A stretch of 64,000 nt of DNA from NCBI GenBank assembly GCA_022828595.1, contig JAKGHH010000001.1:67142401-67206400 (forward strand). The letters are read 5' to 3'. The DNA is from Nelumbo lutea. Taxonomy: Eukaryota > Streptophyta > Magnoliopsida > Proteales > Nelumbonaceae. Below, one piece after another: positions 52,490 through 64,000 of this stretch. Position numbers and translations under genes: made by a program. Under the pieces are notes generated by a model. The model searched no databases. It was not told where the DNA came from and worked only from the letters and a program-made list of their open reading frames with translations. The stretch's first letter is position 1. Each line of letters starts with the position of its first letter.

Positions 52490-53740
52490 TACATCTCATC
52501 CTTATCCATGTGTCTGCCATATATTCAAAGCATTTGAAATAAGATTTCTTACTCTGCGTTCTGTATTAGAACTGAAGTAGACTGCTGATTTCTGAAAACT
52601 TATGAGTTGTCCCGACCATTGACAGGAAATATCTAATTGCTGTTTCAGACAACCAATTTCCTTTAAAGAGAACCTACCAAACAGTAGCATATCCTCTCAA
52701 AATGAATTCCCCTTAAACCTCCTTCCTACATCTTCATAGTAAGCGTAAGCATACGATATAAGACTTCAGCGCATAAAACATAAAGGTACGGAGATAATGG
52801 ACATCCTTGACGAATCCCTCCAGATTCCTGAAACACTTAGGAGGAAACCCCAAAGAAGATAGAATTTTCAATAAAAACGGCCATTCAACACCATCATAAG
52901 CCTTGTTGGAAAGGTCCAATTTCAGCATAAAGTAACAAGTTTTTCCTATTTGCTTCTTTTGCAATGACAATATTATCAATAATTTGCCTTCTGGGCCAAT
53001 AGTTTTCTGCAAAAGAGGTTTCAGTCTATTAACCATGATTTTGGCAATGAGCTTGTACGACACATTACTTAGCCCAATGGGTCTAAAATCTGAAGGAAAC
53101 TCCACATGGTCAGTTTTAATACGAGTGTTTGATTTATAGAATCAATTGCTTCTAGATTGGAGAAACAATTCTGAACCAAATTCACAATATCACTTCCTAC
53201 TATATCCCAACACCTTTGAAAGATCACAACAGGAATACCATCTGGTCCAGGTGCTTTATAAGCACCCATACTAAACAAAACATTTTTTATTTCTAAGGCC
53301 TCAGGTAGCTCGCACAACAATTCTGTCTCTGCTTGGGTAAGAAGTGAAGGAAAACCATGAAAATCATGAAGGACAGGATTGGTAGAAGAAAACCAACTGT
53401 TGAAAGTAAGATGTTATAATTTGAGATATTTCTATTGCAGAGGAAGTCCAAACACCATCAGAATTTTTCAACCAATTTACATGAAAATATTTCTCCTTCG
53501 ACGATTTGAGGCTAAGACATGAAAATATTTCGTGCTGCGATCTCCGTCTTTTTGCCAATTCACTCTAGCCCGTTGCATCCAATAAGACTCCTCTTTAGTC
53601 AACCATTCTTCTAATTCATGACGAATTTGATGTTCAAGAAAAACCTGATCTGATGACAAAACTGTCTCTTGTAAGGCGGCTAATTGTTTCTCCAAATCAG
53701 TAATCTTTTTTCGGAAAGCAATGCCACTCCTACCCATGTT
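52490..53740 (-). pseudogene. LINE reverse transcriptase
   Basis: WMQRARVNWQKDGDRSTKYF (pre-RT linker), MGAYKAPGPDGIPVVIFQRC (the KAPGPDG motif), FRPIGLSNVSYKLIAKIMVN, and a LKLDLSNKAYDGVEW block. The active-site region near 52690-52670 reads EDMLLFG where F/YADD is expected, so one catalytic Asp position is altered. Frameshifts at about 53105 and 53320. Confidence 0.88.
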
Positions 53741-53741
53741 G

Positions 53742-54525
53742 TTAAAAAAATTCAGAACAGCAGCACGTTTCAAAGCAATTGACACACCAAATATCCTGAA
53801 AGTGTCTCTTGAAATTTTGATCTTCAAACCAATAGGCTTCAAATCGTTTTCTAGACGGACTGGTGGGGTAAGATAACATTTGCAGCATGAGGGGTGAGTG
53901 ATCACTTGCAACCGAAGTAAGATGGTGAACCTTTGCAGCTGGAAATAAAGAAATCCATTCAGCATTACCAACTACTCTGTCTAAGCGCATTCGAATCAAG
54001 TCTCCGGCCCGATTATTGCACCAAGTAAAGTGAGGACCTTGGAAGCCCAGATCCAACAATCGACAAACAGACAACATATCCCGGAAACGAGTGATATCAC
54101 CGAACTTTTCAGTCCGATCAAGGATGCAATTAAAATCCCCCAACGCACAGGTAGGGCCATCCAAATGAGCAAAAAAAGCAGTACGGCCCTCAACACTTGG
54201 ATGTACATAAAAACAACATAAATTCCACTCTGAGAAACTTGGATAATTTAACACTTTGACACATACACTGGGAAGAGGAATCAACAATTTGCAACTTAAT
54301 TTGCTTATCACAGCCTAAAATGAGGCCACCAAAACGACCAATAGGAGGGATTACGAGTTTCTCCTAATGATAAGTGAAACGAAGAAGTCGTCGGGCCTTT
54401 TTCTCCTGACATTTGGTTTCAGATAAAAAGAAAAACTTTGGCTTCTTTGAGCTGATAAGTTTTTTCAAATAAGGAACTGTAGAGGAACTTCCCAGCCCCT
54501 GACAATTCCAACACAAAACATTCAT
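53742..54525 (-). pseudogene. LINE APE-type endonuclease
   Basis: MNVLCWNCQGLGSSSTV (Asn/Gln of the WNCxG motif), FFLSETKC (catalytic Glu), a stop near 54366, then CALGDFNCILDRTEK (GDFN), FQGPHFTWCNNRAG, RLDRVVGNAEW (LDR) and SDHSPLML (SDH). The signature EEP residues are all present but the frame is interrupted. Confidence 0.88.
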
Positions 54526-54544
54526 GATGACAATGGGGGCGATT

Positions 54545-55110
54545 GTGGGCTCGCCACCCTCAGCCCATCAGTTTGCCCTTTCTACTCAGGCAATAGTGCA
54601 ACATTAAGAGATTGGTCGATTGGTACTTGTGTTGTGGTAGGTTCACTACTTCCTCAAGCAAGACTTCAAACGAACTGGTCGTGATAAATCATCAGGCATA
54701 CTGAATGCTATGAAGCAGGAAAGTTGAGTGACTCATCCTTTCTTTTGCAACTCAGCACAATAGGAGGCTCCCCACTTTTGACAGCAGTAGCCGTTTTATC
54801 TTATGTAATGACATCCACCATGAAAGCAGAACTCTTATCAGTGGTAGCAAACGCTGACTTTAAATTAATTATGTAGGGGAGGCGAAGCTAAGAGTGACTT
54901 GCCTGATTTGGTAGACATACAACCATCAATGATAGCTGTAGGTCCACCTTCCACATTTGTGGCGCAAGATTGATTTTGATCCACCAATATCATATGTTGC
55001 GAGTGATCATTGGTAGAGCTTGTATAAGGCGCATCATAACAAATGAAGGAGAGTTGATGACGGGGAAGCACACCCTTACCATGTTGTGACCTTGGAGCAT
55101 CACTTGTGAT
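54545..55110 (-). pseudogene. Possible LINE ORF1 tail
   Basis: The open stretch SDAPRSQHGKGVLPRHQLSF through GCMSTKSGKSLLASPPLHN (about 55110-54865) lies immediately upstream of ORF2, where ORF1 is expected. No zinc knuckle or RRM is visible. The assignment rests on position only. Confidence 0.35.
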
Positions 55111-55112
55111 TG

Positions 55113-55576
55113 TGATGGAGGACGATTTGTCCCGACCTACGAGACGGCGACACATGGACACTGACTTAGCATAAGCGACAACTCAGTATTGTGGCCCAGT
55201 ACAACTAAGTAACGAGCCCATAAAGTAGTTCGTTACATCGTAGCGCGCAAAAGGAGGAGCTCGCCACAGCGCGAGCTCCGGGTTCCACGAGCTACCTCTA
55301 AAGGGATATTTCGAGGCAATTTTAGCTCGTGAGCTAAGAAAACCATCTCGCCCGAGCTCCCAAGTAGACAAGTCATCCCGAGGGCCAGTTTCTACTAAGG
55401 ATACTCTTGAAGTATTCCGAGCTCGCTGCAAAGTAGCTCGTGAATGGGCCGCACGAGCATTCCTCAGGAAGCTTCTATCTGACAGGCCGTACCGATCAAG
55501 CATGCATGTCCTTTCGACAGTCTGCACTCACGTCTCTCAGTAGGCGGAGGCGTGCCTGTCACTTTGGAGATGTATC
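55113..55576 (+). repeat. Partial gypsy 5' LTR of the second element
   Basis: TGATGGAGGACGATTTGTCC and GCATAAGCGACAACTCAG align with the start of the Tat LTR at 40099 but with clear divergence. After about 460 bp it ends abruptly at truncated copia gag sequence. No TATA or PBS is present. Confidence 0.6.
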
Positions 55577-55578
55577 AC

Positions 55579-56415
55579 TCACCCGGGTACCAATAAATTG
55601 GTTTCTATAACACAAGATTCGAAATTACCTTTCTTGGATCCCAGGTAGGCAGGACAGTTCCTTTTCCAGTGGCCGGTCCTCTTGCAGAAGTGATAGGCAT
55701 CCGATGCTTTGTCTTTCTTCTGCTTCTTACCCTTAGTGGCTTTCTTCTGAGGCTTCTTTGCCTTCCTCTTTCTCTTGCCCGTCTTGCTAGCTTCAACAAG
55801 CATAGCTATAGGCTCATCCTTTCTAATCAGTTCTTCGGCTCTTTGCAACATATTGTTGAGCTCTTGTAAGTTGACATTCAGCTTGTTCATGTTATAGTTC
55901 ATGATGAACAGATTAAAAGAATGAGGCAAAGAATTAAGGATAGCATCTATCTGGGTTGCAAGGTCCAGCCCAGATCCAAGATCCTCCAGTTCGTTGATGT
56001 ATCCCATCATCCGAAGACAATGGTCGCGAGCTTGTTGGCCCTTGAACATTTGTGTGGTCATTAACTGTTTCAAGACCTTTTGTCGAGTAGAACGATTATG
56101 CTCTTCATACATCATCCTGAGACTATCCAATATGTCATTGGCAAGTTTGATCTGATCAAACTACCTCTGTATTGGGTTGTCCAAGGAGGCAATGATGTAA
56201 CACCAGGGAAGGGAGTTTTTCTCCTCCCATTCCTGATAGTCTCTCCTTCGGGCCTCAGAAGCCCTGTCAGTCGGACGCTCCGGGGCAGGATTCTTTGCCA
56301 CTTTGTCTAGCTTTTCAGAAGCTAGAACCAGCATAAGGTTCCTGTACCAGTCGGCATAGTTTGGGCCCTTAAGCTTGTTGTCGTCAAGAAGCTTTGCAAA
56401 TGATCTATTTGCCAT
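55579..56415 (-). pseudogene. copia gag of the truncated element
   Basis: Start MANRSFAKLLDDNKLKGPNY (the LKGPNY-x-DW signature), then LVLASEKLDKV and IIASLDNPIQR with one in-frame TAG at about 56161, then FDQIKLANDILDSLRMMYEE, ARDHCLRMMGYINELEDLG, LPHSFNLFIMNYNMNKLN, a lysine-rich linker, and a zinc knuckle HFCKRTGHWKRNCP whose first Cys is Tyr. The open frame continues to residue VPG at 55579, where the element is cut. Confidence 0.88.
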
Positions 56416-56433
56416 TTTCTGATAAAAGAGCAA

Positions 56434-58008
56434 ACATCAGTCCACAACCTAATTTGATTCATGTTCATTTCATAGATATGGATTTTAATCTACGCCATTT
56501 CCATTTATTCATCTCTGAGATTTCCCTCCTTTCTCAGTGATGGAGACTACGGGTTGTCTCTAGAAATGTGGGAAATCACATTGGGTGCATGGAGCCAACT
56601 GTTTCAGCTGCATAACCCTACCACCTTTCTGTGAAGGATCATATCCACTCATCATATGAGTTTTTCCTTTGGCCTCTGTCAGACAAGGTTCAGAGCCGTT
56701 TTCAGGTAAACATTTCTGTCTAGTGAGTGCTCACCCTTCATGTTCGTAGACGCCAAGGTACCGTGAGAGAGTTCCCATTTTCTGGTGAAGCCCCTCCCAC
56801 ATCGGTCTATGGCGCCCCTATGATCTCATGAAACACTTAGACAAGCCCAACAGCAAATGGAAAGCCCATTTTCTTGTGCATTTCCTCATTACTGAAGGAC
56901 TCATCCTCATGCTAATGACGGAAGGCCTTTAGAGAGTTCATCATATGAATCTCTCTATCACTTGCACTCATATTAGCTGGAGGGAACAGTTAATTACGTC
57001 CTAGTTTGATTTAGGTCAAACCAAAGTGGTTCCCACTGACTTTCATAAAGTCAGATTTTAGTGGGCCTTAAATCGGCTAGGGTTCCGCACGTAACCTCTT
57101 GATGAGGTGTGGGGTCTACCACTGAAAAGGTCATCGAATGACCAAAAGGGACACCATGGCAATGATGTGCATTCAGCCATGGTGTACGTAAGAGCCACTG
57201 TCAAATGAGCATGGGCCAAGCACTTATGGCCCATGTACGCAACACATCATACATCCATACATCTCATGCAGGGATAAATTGATCCAATCAATTAATTATT
57301 TGTAAGGCCCATTGGGAGCCCGTTAAAAATCCATAATATTAACCATTAATATTATCTAGGTATATGGGCTGAATTAGGGTTACCCAGTTCGGCCCATATA
57401 GCTTTATCCTTTGAAGTGGGCTTATAGCAGTTTTAACTATTTAAAATCGGGCCTTTACAGGTTGGGCCGAATTAACCATTTAATTAAATATCAATCCTTA
57501 AGCCCATTAGTGGGAAAAATTAGGGCTGACTTCCAGCCTTGATTAAACCCTAGATTTGGTCCAAACAGTTTTGAACCAATCTTGGTTCGAATGGGTCTAG
57601 GGTTGGATCTTTAATAAAATCATTAATTCAAGAAAATAATCTGAAATTAAATAACTGATAAAAGAAAATCAAGAATCAGTTAATCAGGATTGTTCGCACA
57701 CTCCATCCTGCAAAATAGAGGTTAGATCACAGATTGTAGTTTCAAAAACTGCAAATCGCAGATTCTAAGTCTCCCATCTGCGAAATCTCCTTCACTGCGC
57801 CGCCATCTTCGATCCAAAATTAAAAATTAAATAAAAATCCTATTTCCATTAATAATTACATGAGGTTGAATGCCAAGACATTGAGTCTAAAAAAATATAT
57901 TTATAGACCAAATGTAATAAATAAATTCAAGCTCAAACCAAGATTTCGATCTCCTCCCTATTTGCGCAGGTTCATATCTGAAACATAATGGTTCAAGATT
58001 TGAACCAT
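56434..58008 (-). other. Long untranslated leader of the copia element
   Basis: About 1.6 kb between PBS and gag without supported ORFs. Such leader lengths are unusual for copia. It may contain older insertions, but I see no clear termini. Confidence 0.5.
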
Positions 58009-58021
58009 GGTTCTGATACCA
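58009..58021 (-). other. PBS of the truncated copia element
   Basis: The minus strand reads TGGTATCAGAACC, a match to the initiator tRNA-Met complement over its first 10 bases, one base inside the LTR end. Confidence 0.85.
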
Positions 58022-58022
58022 C

Positions 58023-59933
58023 TGAAGGGATAGAAAATCCATCATATGGATGCCCAAAGATTGCAGAATAAGGGGGCAAATTTCAAAAAAATTTTCTCTC
58101 CCTTCAATTGTGAATCGAATTCCTCATTTAGAAAATCATATTTTCAAGGATCATTCTTGAATCATAAACATAACCACATCTGAACCAAAAGGAGTAGGGA
58201 GAGATAATACCTGATACAAAGAAGTAGTATCTCCCAAAGGAGGTGTTCACACCCAAGGAATCATCCAAAATCTGCTCCCACTGAAGATGGCGCAGTGCAA
58301 GGTGGAGCAGAATCAGCAGTGTTCTTCCAAAAGAACTTGATCATTCTCAAGAATCACCTGGATGGCTTGTGAATACAACTCCCACCAATCTTTTCTCCAA
58401 AAGATTGGAATCAATATCCAATCTTGACTTCTCGAAAGAACTGGAGATCGAACTGCTGTATGCGGCGGCCGCAGGAAGGAGGCGGCAAGAGAGTATTTTC
58501 AGGGTGCAGAATTCTCTCTTTTGTGATTTCAGCTCTGAAGACAAGACTATCTATTGCTTACTTGTGATGTCTAAAGGCTGTCGCCCCCTCTTCCTTTTAT
58601 AGACTTAAAGGGATCAGCTCCTAATCCCATTAGGAGTTGCTAACCAAATCATATCTGGATTAGAAGTTCCTTTAAGATAAGGGATAACCATTATCTTATC
58701 TGTAGATTAGATCAGTCATCTCCTAATCTAATTAGGAGTTTCCAGATCTAAATCTTATTTAGATCTTGGACTCTATAAGTGGATAGGGTGTGGGCCCAAT
58801 CCTATCAACTGATCCATCTCAGAATTCACCCCTTAAGTGACTAATCAAATTAGCCCAGTTCGAAATGGGCTTAAGGCCCATTTAAGGTTATGTATTCATT
58901 AAGCCTTCCAAACTGTTGCCCAGTTGGGCTTCCTTGTATGGCGTGGGTCCCAAACATTGATCTACACATCAGCCACATGGGTTCAGCCCAGCCTTTGTTA
59001 CAAGGCCTGGCCGAATACACTGTTATGGATAGTGCACCCCCTGAAACCCATCAGATGGGCTCTATGAGCCCAACACTTACCCTAAGTGGTCCTTGGACCA
59101 AGCCACCTTGTAACACCCAGGGACTGTGGGCAGATGCAAAATTAGCCCATCAGGTATTATCCTCAATGGTCTTATATGGAGGACTTCTCCCTCGGCTGTA
59201 AGGATCAGTGTTGCACTCTATGCTTATATGGATCCCGGTAATTAAAACCTATTTGCAAACATTTCGAAACCATAATATGTATACTTTTATATCTCATATA
59301 AAATATATTTTGCAAAACAAATCTCAACGATTGAAATCGGTTGCCGGCAGTCTTGGTTTCCATCAGTGAGAGTGCATCCCCAATCATTACCTTTGTCCGA
59401 CAAAGGGGCTGATCCTGTCACTATGATCACCCACTCAGATGAATTCTCAGACTGTCCCAACATACCCAGGTTTTGACCCCCGCTAAGGATCTCACTGATT
59501 GGTACATCAAAGACAGCCTAATCCGACACCTATTGCAGTATAATAATCGAGTCTAGGGGTCGGGTGTAACTTTTCAGTTTTGCCCATCAATCTCCAAGGT
59601 CCAGGGCAATACTGGAAATCTGGTCTGGTTCAAAGATTCAATTAATCCTACATTGTATGTGCCTAGGGTCTCACCCCGGTAGTTGAGACAAGCCACCCCA
59701 ACCGACTTGGTGGCACCACAGTGTTAGCCTTGTCAGGATAGGTCTCCCCAGACCGACCCACTGGCTGTGAACATTCTAAACTAACACGAGTCTCATTAAG
59801 TGTCCAGTTTAAGGGTATTACACAGAAACATACCAAGGGAACATGAATCAAATATGCACTTTTATTCATTTATAATAAACTCATAAAGTACATCATTTCG
59901 ATTAAAGCTAAGGGCATACAAAATTGTCTAACA
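58023..59933 (-). repeat. 5' LTR of the truncated copia element (1,911 bp)
   Basis: On the minus strand TGTTAGACAATTTTGTATGCCC to TTTTCTATCCCTTCA in pieces. It shares with the solo LTR at 18980-20029 the TATGCCCTTAGCT start, the ATAAGTGGATAG and AATTAGGAG(T)T blocks and the GTTCACACCCAA block, but is about 860 bp longer. Antisense and sense ORFs in it are not coding. Confidence 0.82.
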
Positions 59934-59936
59934 GAA

Positions 59937-61640
59937 CATGCCGCGAGCAACAACGCCTGTGGGTGTTCCCCTTCCTTTCTCTGTAGAAACGACCTTTGCT
60001 GAACCAACTGTCATCCCTCTAGCGACCAGCCAGAACCAACTCGACGATCTAATGCAGTGCATGTGGGCCATGCAAGCCCAAGTGCAGCAACTCTAGCAAC
60101 ACCAACTTTACCAGCAGCAAGTGTTGCACCACATCTCCCAATACCACTACCAGCAGCAATTCTCTCAGCTACCTCAACCTCAGCTTCAGCAGCCACAGCT
60201 CCCTCCTCGGCACCCAGCCTCACACCAAGCTAGGTCTCACCGTCGAGATGAACGCCCTTCTCGCCAAGAAGAAGCCTCCCAAAACCCTCCTAAGAGCTAG
60301 GCCTCCTCCCGCGGCAGACAAGATAGGCCAGCCACCCTGGTCTCACCGCGGGTGGTCAGGTCGGGAGGACCCCAGCTCGCCAGGCCTACATCACCTAGGC
60401 AGTCGAAGTTCGAAACCCCACTCTTGGAGAACCAGTTTGAGATCCTGGCTGCAGACTCCAAGCAAGATCCCTCTGTCCGCAGCCATCACCAGCGGCCCGA
60501 GCTACTTCCTACACAAACCATTCCTAGCATCACGGAGGTGAGTAGCACAAATGTGGAGCCCGCCAAGAAGCAGAGACGCCGCCGCCGACCTCGCCGATCT
60601 GCCACACACAACCTGCCCGAGCTCGGAAGCAAAGAAGAGGTAAGCTTGAGCGAAGCTAAGGCTCCCCTCCTTTCGGTTACATCTCCCTTGTCTCCCAAGC
60701 TCCTGGCAGTTTCAATGCCCAAGGACTTCAAGCTCCCCGCTCTTGACAAGTATGACGGGACGTTTGACCCAAATGACCATGTAGACGCCTTCCAGTCACA
60801 GATGCACCTAGCGAGAGCCAGTGAGTCATGCATGTGTGTGGCCTTCTCCACCACTTTCAGAGGAGTGGCCCGCACGTGGTACAAGAACCTAGCACCCGGA
60901 TCGATAAGAAGTTGGGTGCAGTTCGTGCAAGCCTTCACATCCCACTTCGTCACCAACAAGCAGTGCCCGCGAACTGAAGAAAGCCTCCTCAGCATAGTGC
61001 GGAGAGAGGGAGAGTCCATCTGGGGCTATATCAAGCGGTTCAATGATGTGTGTATGCAGATACCGCACATGGACCCCGCCGTGCACCTTGCAGCAGCCAA
61101 GAAAGGCGTGATGCATAAAGAGTTCAAATGGCACATAGTCGTCAACCAACTAGCAACCATAAAGAGTTCAAATGGCACATAGTTCAAATGGCACATAGTC
61201 GTCAAATGGCACGGAGGAAGAGATCAACCAGAAGGGCGAGAGCGTGCCCAAGAAAAGAAAAAGAGAAGGAGAACCTTCCAACCAGGGAGACAGCCGAAAG
61301 AAGAAAGATGTAGCTCAGGGGGCAAAGTTGGGTCAGCCGTTCTGAGCTCTTGTATCGGACCGAACTGATTACACCCCACTGAACGCGAAGCAGGCTGAAA
61401 TCCTGATGGCAATCAAGGATGCCCCGTACGTGAAGTGGCCACCCCGCCTGAGGGGGAATCCCAATGAAAGAAATAAGAACTTGTACTATAGTTTTCACAG
61501 AGGTCACGACCATAGTACCAAGAGTTGTAAAAACCTCCACAACGAGATAGAGGAGTTCATCTGTCGCAGATATTTAAGGAACTTTGTACAAAACAATAAT
61601 AATAATAATAATAATAATAAGGCAAGTCGGTAAGGGGAGC
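59937..61640 (+). pseudogene. gypsy gag of the second Tat-type element
   Basis: It aligns with the first element's gag from about its position 41215. The core domain 60700-61180 has DKYDGTFDPNDHVDAF, CVAFSTTFRGVARTWY, FVQAFTSHFVTNKQCP and YIKRFNDVCMQIP. Local duplications near 61113-61205 disrupt the frame. Then APYVKWPPRLRGN and SFHRGHDHSTKSCKNLHNE (CCHC-type end, Cys kept). An (AAT)n run lies at 61589-61620. The 5' end of gag and the PBS are missing. Confidence 0.85.
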
Positions 61641-61699
61641 ACGATAAGGATGCTCCTGAGTCCAACAATAGGCCGGCCGAGCAACCACAGAGGTAGCCT

Positions 61700-62260
61700 C
61701 CGGAAGAGAGGTCGGTTTGGGGCAACATCCACGTGATAGTGGGAGGATCAATTGTCACAAGTTGTACTTCAGCAGCAGGTCGGACGTCAGTTCGTGAAGC
61801 TGCCCGGGAAGAGCAAAATCCTCCGAAGCGGCTGAAGACAGAAGAACCAGTTTTCTTCACGGAGGATGATGCGCGAGGGGTCCACTACCCCCACGACGAC
61901 GCGCTTGTGATAAAGCTGAGGATCAACGACTTCGAGGTCAGGCGCGTACTCGTTCACTCAGGTAGCTCGGCAATATTCTCTTCAAAGCCGAGTTCAACCA
62001 GCTTCAGTTGTAGGGAAGCGACTTGAGGTCTGTGAATACTCCTTTGGTCGGCTTTAGCAGAGACGAGGTCAGGCCCCTTAGAAAAGTAGAAGTACATGTG
62101 GAAGTCGGCACATGGCTCTGCGCAGTCAGGCTCAACCACGACTTCCTGGTGGTCGCGACCCCCTGCCCATACAATGCCATAATATGATGACCGATCACCC
62201 ATATCCTACGGGCGATGGTCTCCACTAATCATTTGGCAATGAAGTTCCCTATAGAATTCG
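61700..62260 (+). pseudogene. gypsy protease of the second element
   Basis: IHVIVGGSIVTSCTSAAGR, FFTEDDARGVHYPHDDALVI, then RVLVHSGSSAI: the active-site Asp of D-S-G is His here (codon CAC at about 61954). A frameshift follows, then VVATPCPYNAI. Confidence 0.82.
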
Positions 62261-62479
62261 GTGTACGGGTAGTGCGGGGCGATCAGCTCAAGTCCCGCAA
62301 TTGCTATGTTGCCGCCCTAAAGGGAAAGACCAAGGTGGCCAACGACCTCGAACTAGAGCGGCCTACGGAGCAAGGTAAAGAATGAGCTACACCCATGGAA
62401 GAAACAGTCGTTGTTCTGACTTTAGCAGCAGACCCAGCTCAGACACTTCAGATCGGTGCTTCCATCCAGGAACCTCTAT

Positions 62480-63300
62480 GATTCAAACTAGTAAGTTTCT
62501 TACTTCATAATTTAAATATTTTTGCATGGTTCGCGGCAAAGATGCCCGGTATAGACCCTAACCTTATAACTCACAAGCTCAATACTGATCATGTAGTTAG
62601 GCCCGTTAGACAGAAGAAACGCAACCTAGCCCTAGAGCGGTGGAAAGCAGTCGACGAGGAGGTCGCGAAGCTCCTCGTAGCTGACTTCTTAAGAGAAGTC
62701 CACTACTCGAGCTAGGTAGCCAACCCCGTACTGGTGAAGAAGGCTAACGGCAAGTGGCGCATGTGCGTCGACTACACCAACCTAAACCGAGCCTGCCCAA
62801 AAGACTGTTTCCCCCTCCCCAGAATCGACCGCTTGGTGCACACAACCTCATGGCACGAATTGCTAAGTTTTTTGGACACCTATTTGGGCTATAACCAAAT
62901 TAAGATGGACCCGGCGGATGAAGAAAAGATTGCCATCATCACAGAGTTCGGTCTATACTGTTACAAGGTTATGCCCTTCGGGTTGAAAAACGCAGGGGCA
63001 ACCTTTCAAAGGCTTGTAAATAAATTGTTTGATCCATTAATTGGCAGAAAAGTAGAATGTTATGTAGACGACATGGTCGTCAAAACACAATTTTTGCATT
63101 AATTAATTCAAGATTATGATTCTATTTTTGAAATTTTGCGTAAGTTTAATATGAAGTTGAATCTGAACAAGTGTGTCTTCGGTGTTACCTCAGGTAAATT
63201 CCTAGGGTACATCGTTAATCGGCGCGGCATTGAGGTCAACCCAGATAAGATTAAGGCCATCTTAGATATGAGACCACCCCTAAAGTTGAATGAGGTTCAG
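62480..63300 (+). pseudogene. gypsy reverse transcriptase of the second element
   Basis: KKANGKWRMCVDYTNLNRAC, PKDCFPLPRIDRLV, FLDTYLGYNQIKM, YCYKVMPFGLKNAGATFQRL and ECYVDDMVVKTQF with an intact YVDD (about 63060-63075). A TAA follows at 63100, and the thumb (NMKLNLNKCVFGVTSGKFLG) continues beyond. A stop near 62715 splits it from the upstream VRPVRQKKRNLA block. Confidence 0.9.
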
Positions 63301-64000
63301 AGGTTAAATGGCCGCATAGCAGCCCTGAGCCGCTTCATGTCCAAGTCGGCGGACCGCTGTCTCCCATTCTTTAAGGCAATTAAGAGCAAAAGGGTTCGAG
63401 TGGACCCAAGAAATACATCGCTAGTGTGCCAATCTTAACCCAGCCCAAGGACGGCGATGTTTTAGAACTGTAACTCTCGGAGAGCGACGAAGTGGTCAGT
63501 TCGGTACTGATAAAGGAAGTAGATCGGGTCCAGTGACCCATCTATTATGTTAGTAAAGTATTGCAAGGAGCAGAGAAGAGGTACTCGGAGATAGAAAAGC
63601 TAGCATATGCACTGGTAATTGCAGCTCGAAAGCTCTGCCCGTATTTTGAGGCTCACATTGTTACCGTCCTCACCGACAAACCTCTGAGGCAAGTCTTAAT
63701 TAAGCCCGAGGTCTCTAGTCGGCTAACGAAGTGGGCCCTTGAGCTCAGGGAGTATGACCTCCGGTATAAGCCGCGAACTGCCATTAAGGCCCAAGCCTTA
63801 GCAGATTTCATCATCGAATGCACATTCAGCTCCGAAGTTCCCAAGCCGATTGAGCACGAGGTCCCCAGTTCGGGTGAGCCTGAAGCTCCTAGGTTGGTTC
63901 AGTCCGAGTCCTGTGAGGTAGCACCCAGTGTGGCATCTTTCCTAGTTCGGCCAAGCGCGAGCTAGGATGAGGAGCCCTGGATCCTTCACGTAGATGGCTC
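63301..64000 (+). pseudogene. gypsy RNase H, running into the second RNase H at the window edge
   Basis: RLNGRIAALSRFMSKSADRC, a frame break, then LQGAEKRYSEIEKLAYALVI, LTDKPLRQVLIKPEVSSRL and ALADFIIECTF. The last bases encode WILHVDG, the start of the Tat second RNase H. It is cut by the window end at 64000. Confidence 0.88.

Larger units (their letters stand above)
52230..55110 (-). mobile_element. L1-type LINE, antisense, ORF2 nearly complete but broken
   Basis: On the minus strand: possible ORF1 tail (about 55110-54550), ORF2 start at 54525 (MNVLCWNCQGLG), endonuclease, RT, and a zf-RVT side (GWKIPL, SQAGRTVLIKSTLEAIP-like) ending near 52240. No poly(A) end is clear. Stops and frameshifts are frequent. 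The 5' side ends where gypsy LTR sequence begins at 55113. Confidence 0.88.
55577..59933 (-). mobile_element. Truncated antisense copia element with a 1.9-kb LTR, nested in gypsy
   Basis: On the minus strand: 5' LTR 59933-58023, PBS 58021-58009, leader, gag 56415-55579, then truncation before protease. Gypsy gag resumes at about 59937. The LTR family matches the solo LTR at 18980-20029. Confidence 0.85.

Noticed and set aside
58890..59201. 103-codon ORF in the long copia LTR
   Set aside because: Lies wholly in LTR sequence; the corresponding region of the solo LTR does not keep it.
1..64000. tRNA, rRNA, CRISPR, bacterial or organellar segments
   Set aside because: None seen on reading both strands; sequence and gene structure are plant nuclear throughout.

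Overview
The window is nuclear DNA from a flowering plant with a repeat-rich, medium-to-large genome. The evidence is GT-AG split exons, a plant sterol glucosyltransferase, a plant QALGGHQ-type C2H2 zinc finger, and dense plant transposon families (Ty1/copia, Tat-type Ty3/gypsy, L1-type LINEs, and hAT, Mutator and PIF/Harbinger MITEs). The species cannot be named from sequence alone. I see no rRNA, tRNA, CRISPR array or bacterial operon. Only two loci are convincing host genes; nearly everything else recognisable is transposon-derived.

1-12.8 kb: the last five exons of a UGT80-type sterol 3-beta-glucosyltransferase on the + strand. Its 5' exons lie outside the window. One intron (over 4.6 kb inside the window) carries a 771-bp hAT-type element and a copia tail. 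The next (6.8 kb) carries two antisense copia remnants, two LINE scraps and two hAT-type MITEs, with the splice sites intact. 12.8-15.9 kb is AT-rich and mostly unrecognised. 15.9-18.6 kb is a decayed LINE interrupted by a 902-bp Tourist-like element and followed by a Mutator-like foldback. 18.9-25.2 kb is a full-length but mutated copia element (TSD GAAGT/GAAGC) whose 5' LTR is split by a solo LTR of a second copia family. 25.5-30.1 kb holds LINE scraps and several MITEs.

31.3-31.9 kb: an intact, apparently intronless gene for a single C2H2 zinc-finger protein with a C-terminal EAR-type repression motif. 33.3-34.7 kb is a run of small foldback elements. 35.6-36.1 kb has an unrecognised 159-codon antisense ORF. 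36.6-38.9 kb is a three-unit, roughly 0.72-0.87 kb tandem array with a roughly 31-bp minisatellite inside each unit.

39.3-51.5 kb is one nested structure. A Mutator-like element with long TIRs and an 8/9 matching TSD was split by a 10.5-kb Tat-lineage gypsy element (perfect TSD TCTAC). That gypsy carries gag, protease, RT, two RNase H domains, integrase, and a separate antisense gene with its own TATA box and two introns. It is broken by several stops and frameshifts. 52.2-55.1 kb is an antisense L1-type LINE (endonuclease plus RT). 55.1-64 kb is a second gypsy element of the same broad type, interrupted by a truncated antisense copia element with a 1.9-kb LTR; its pol runs off the right edge.

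I found no wholly new system. The most interesting items are the spliced antisense gene of the Tat element, the precisely dated nesting order (several insertions with TSDs), and a zinc-finger repressor gene isolated among repeats.
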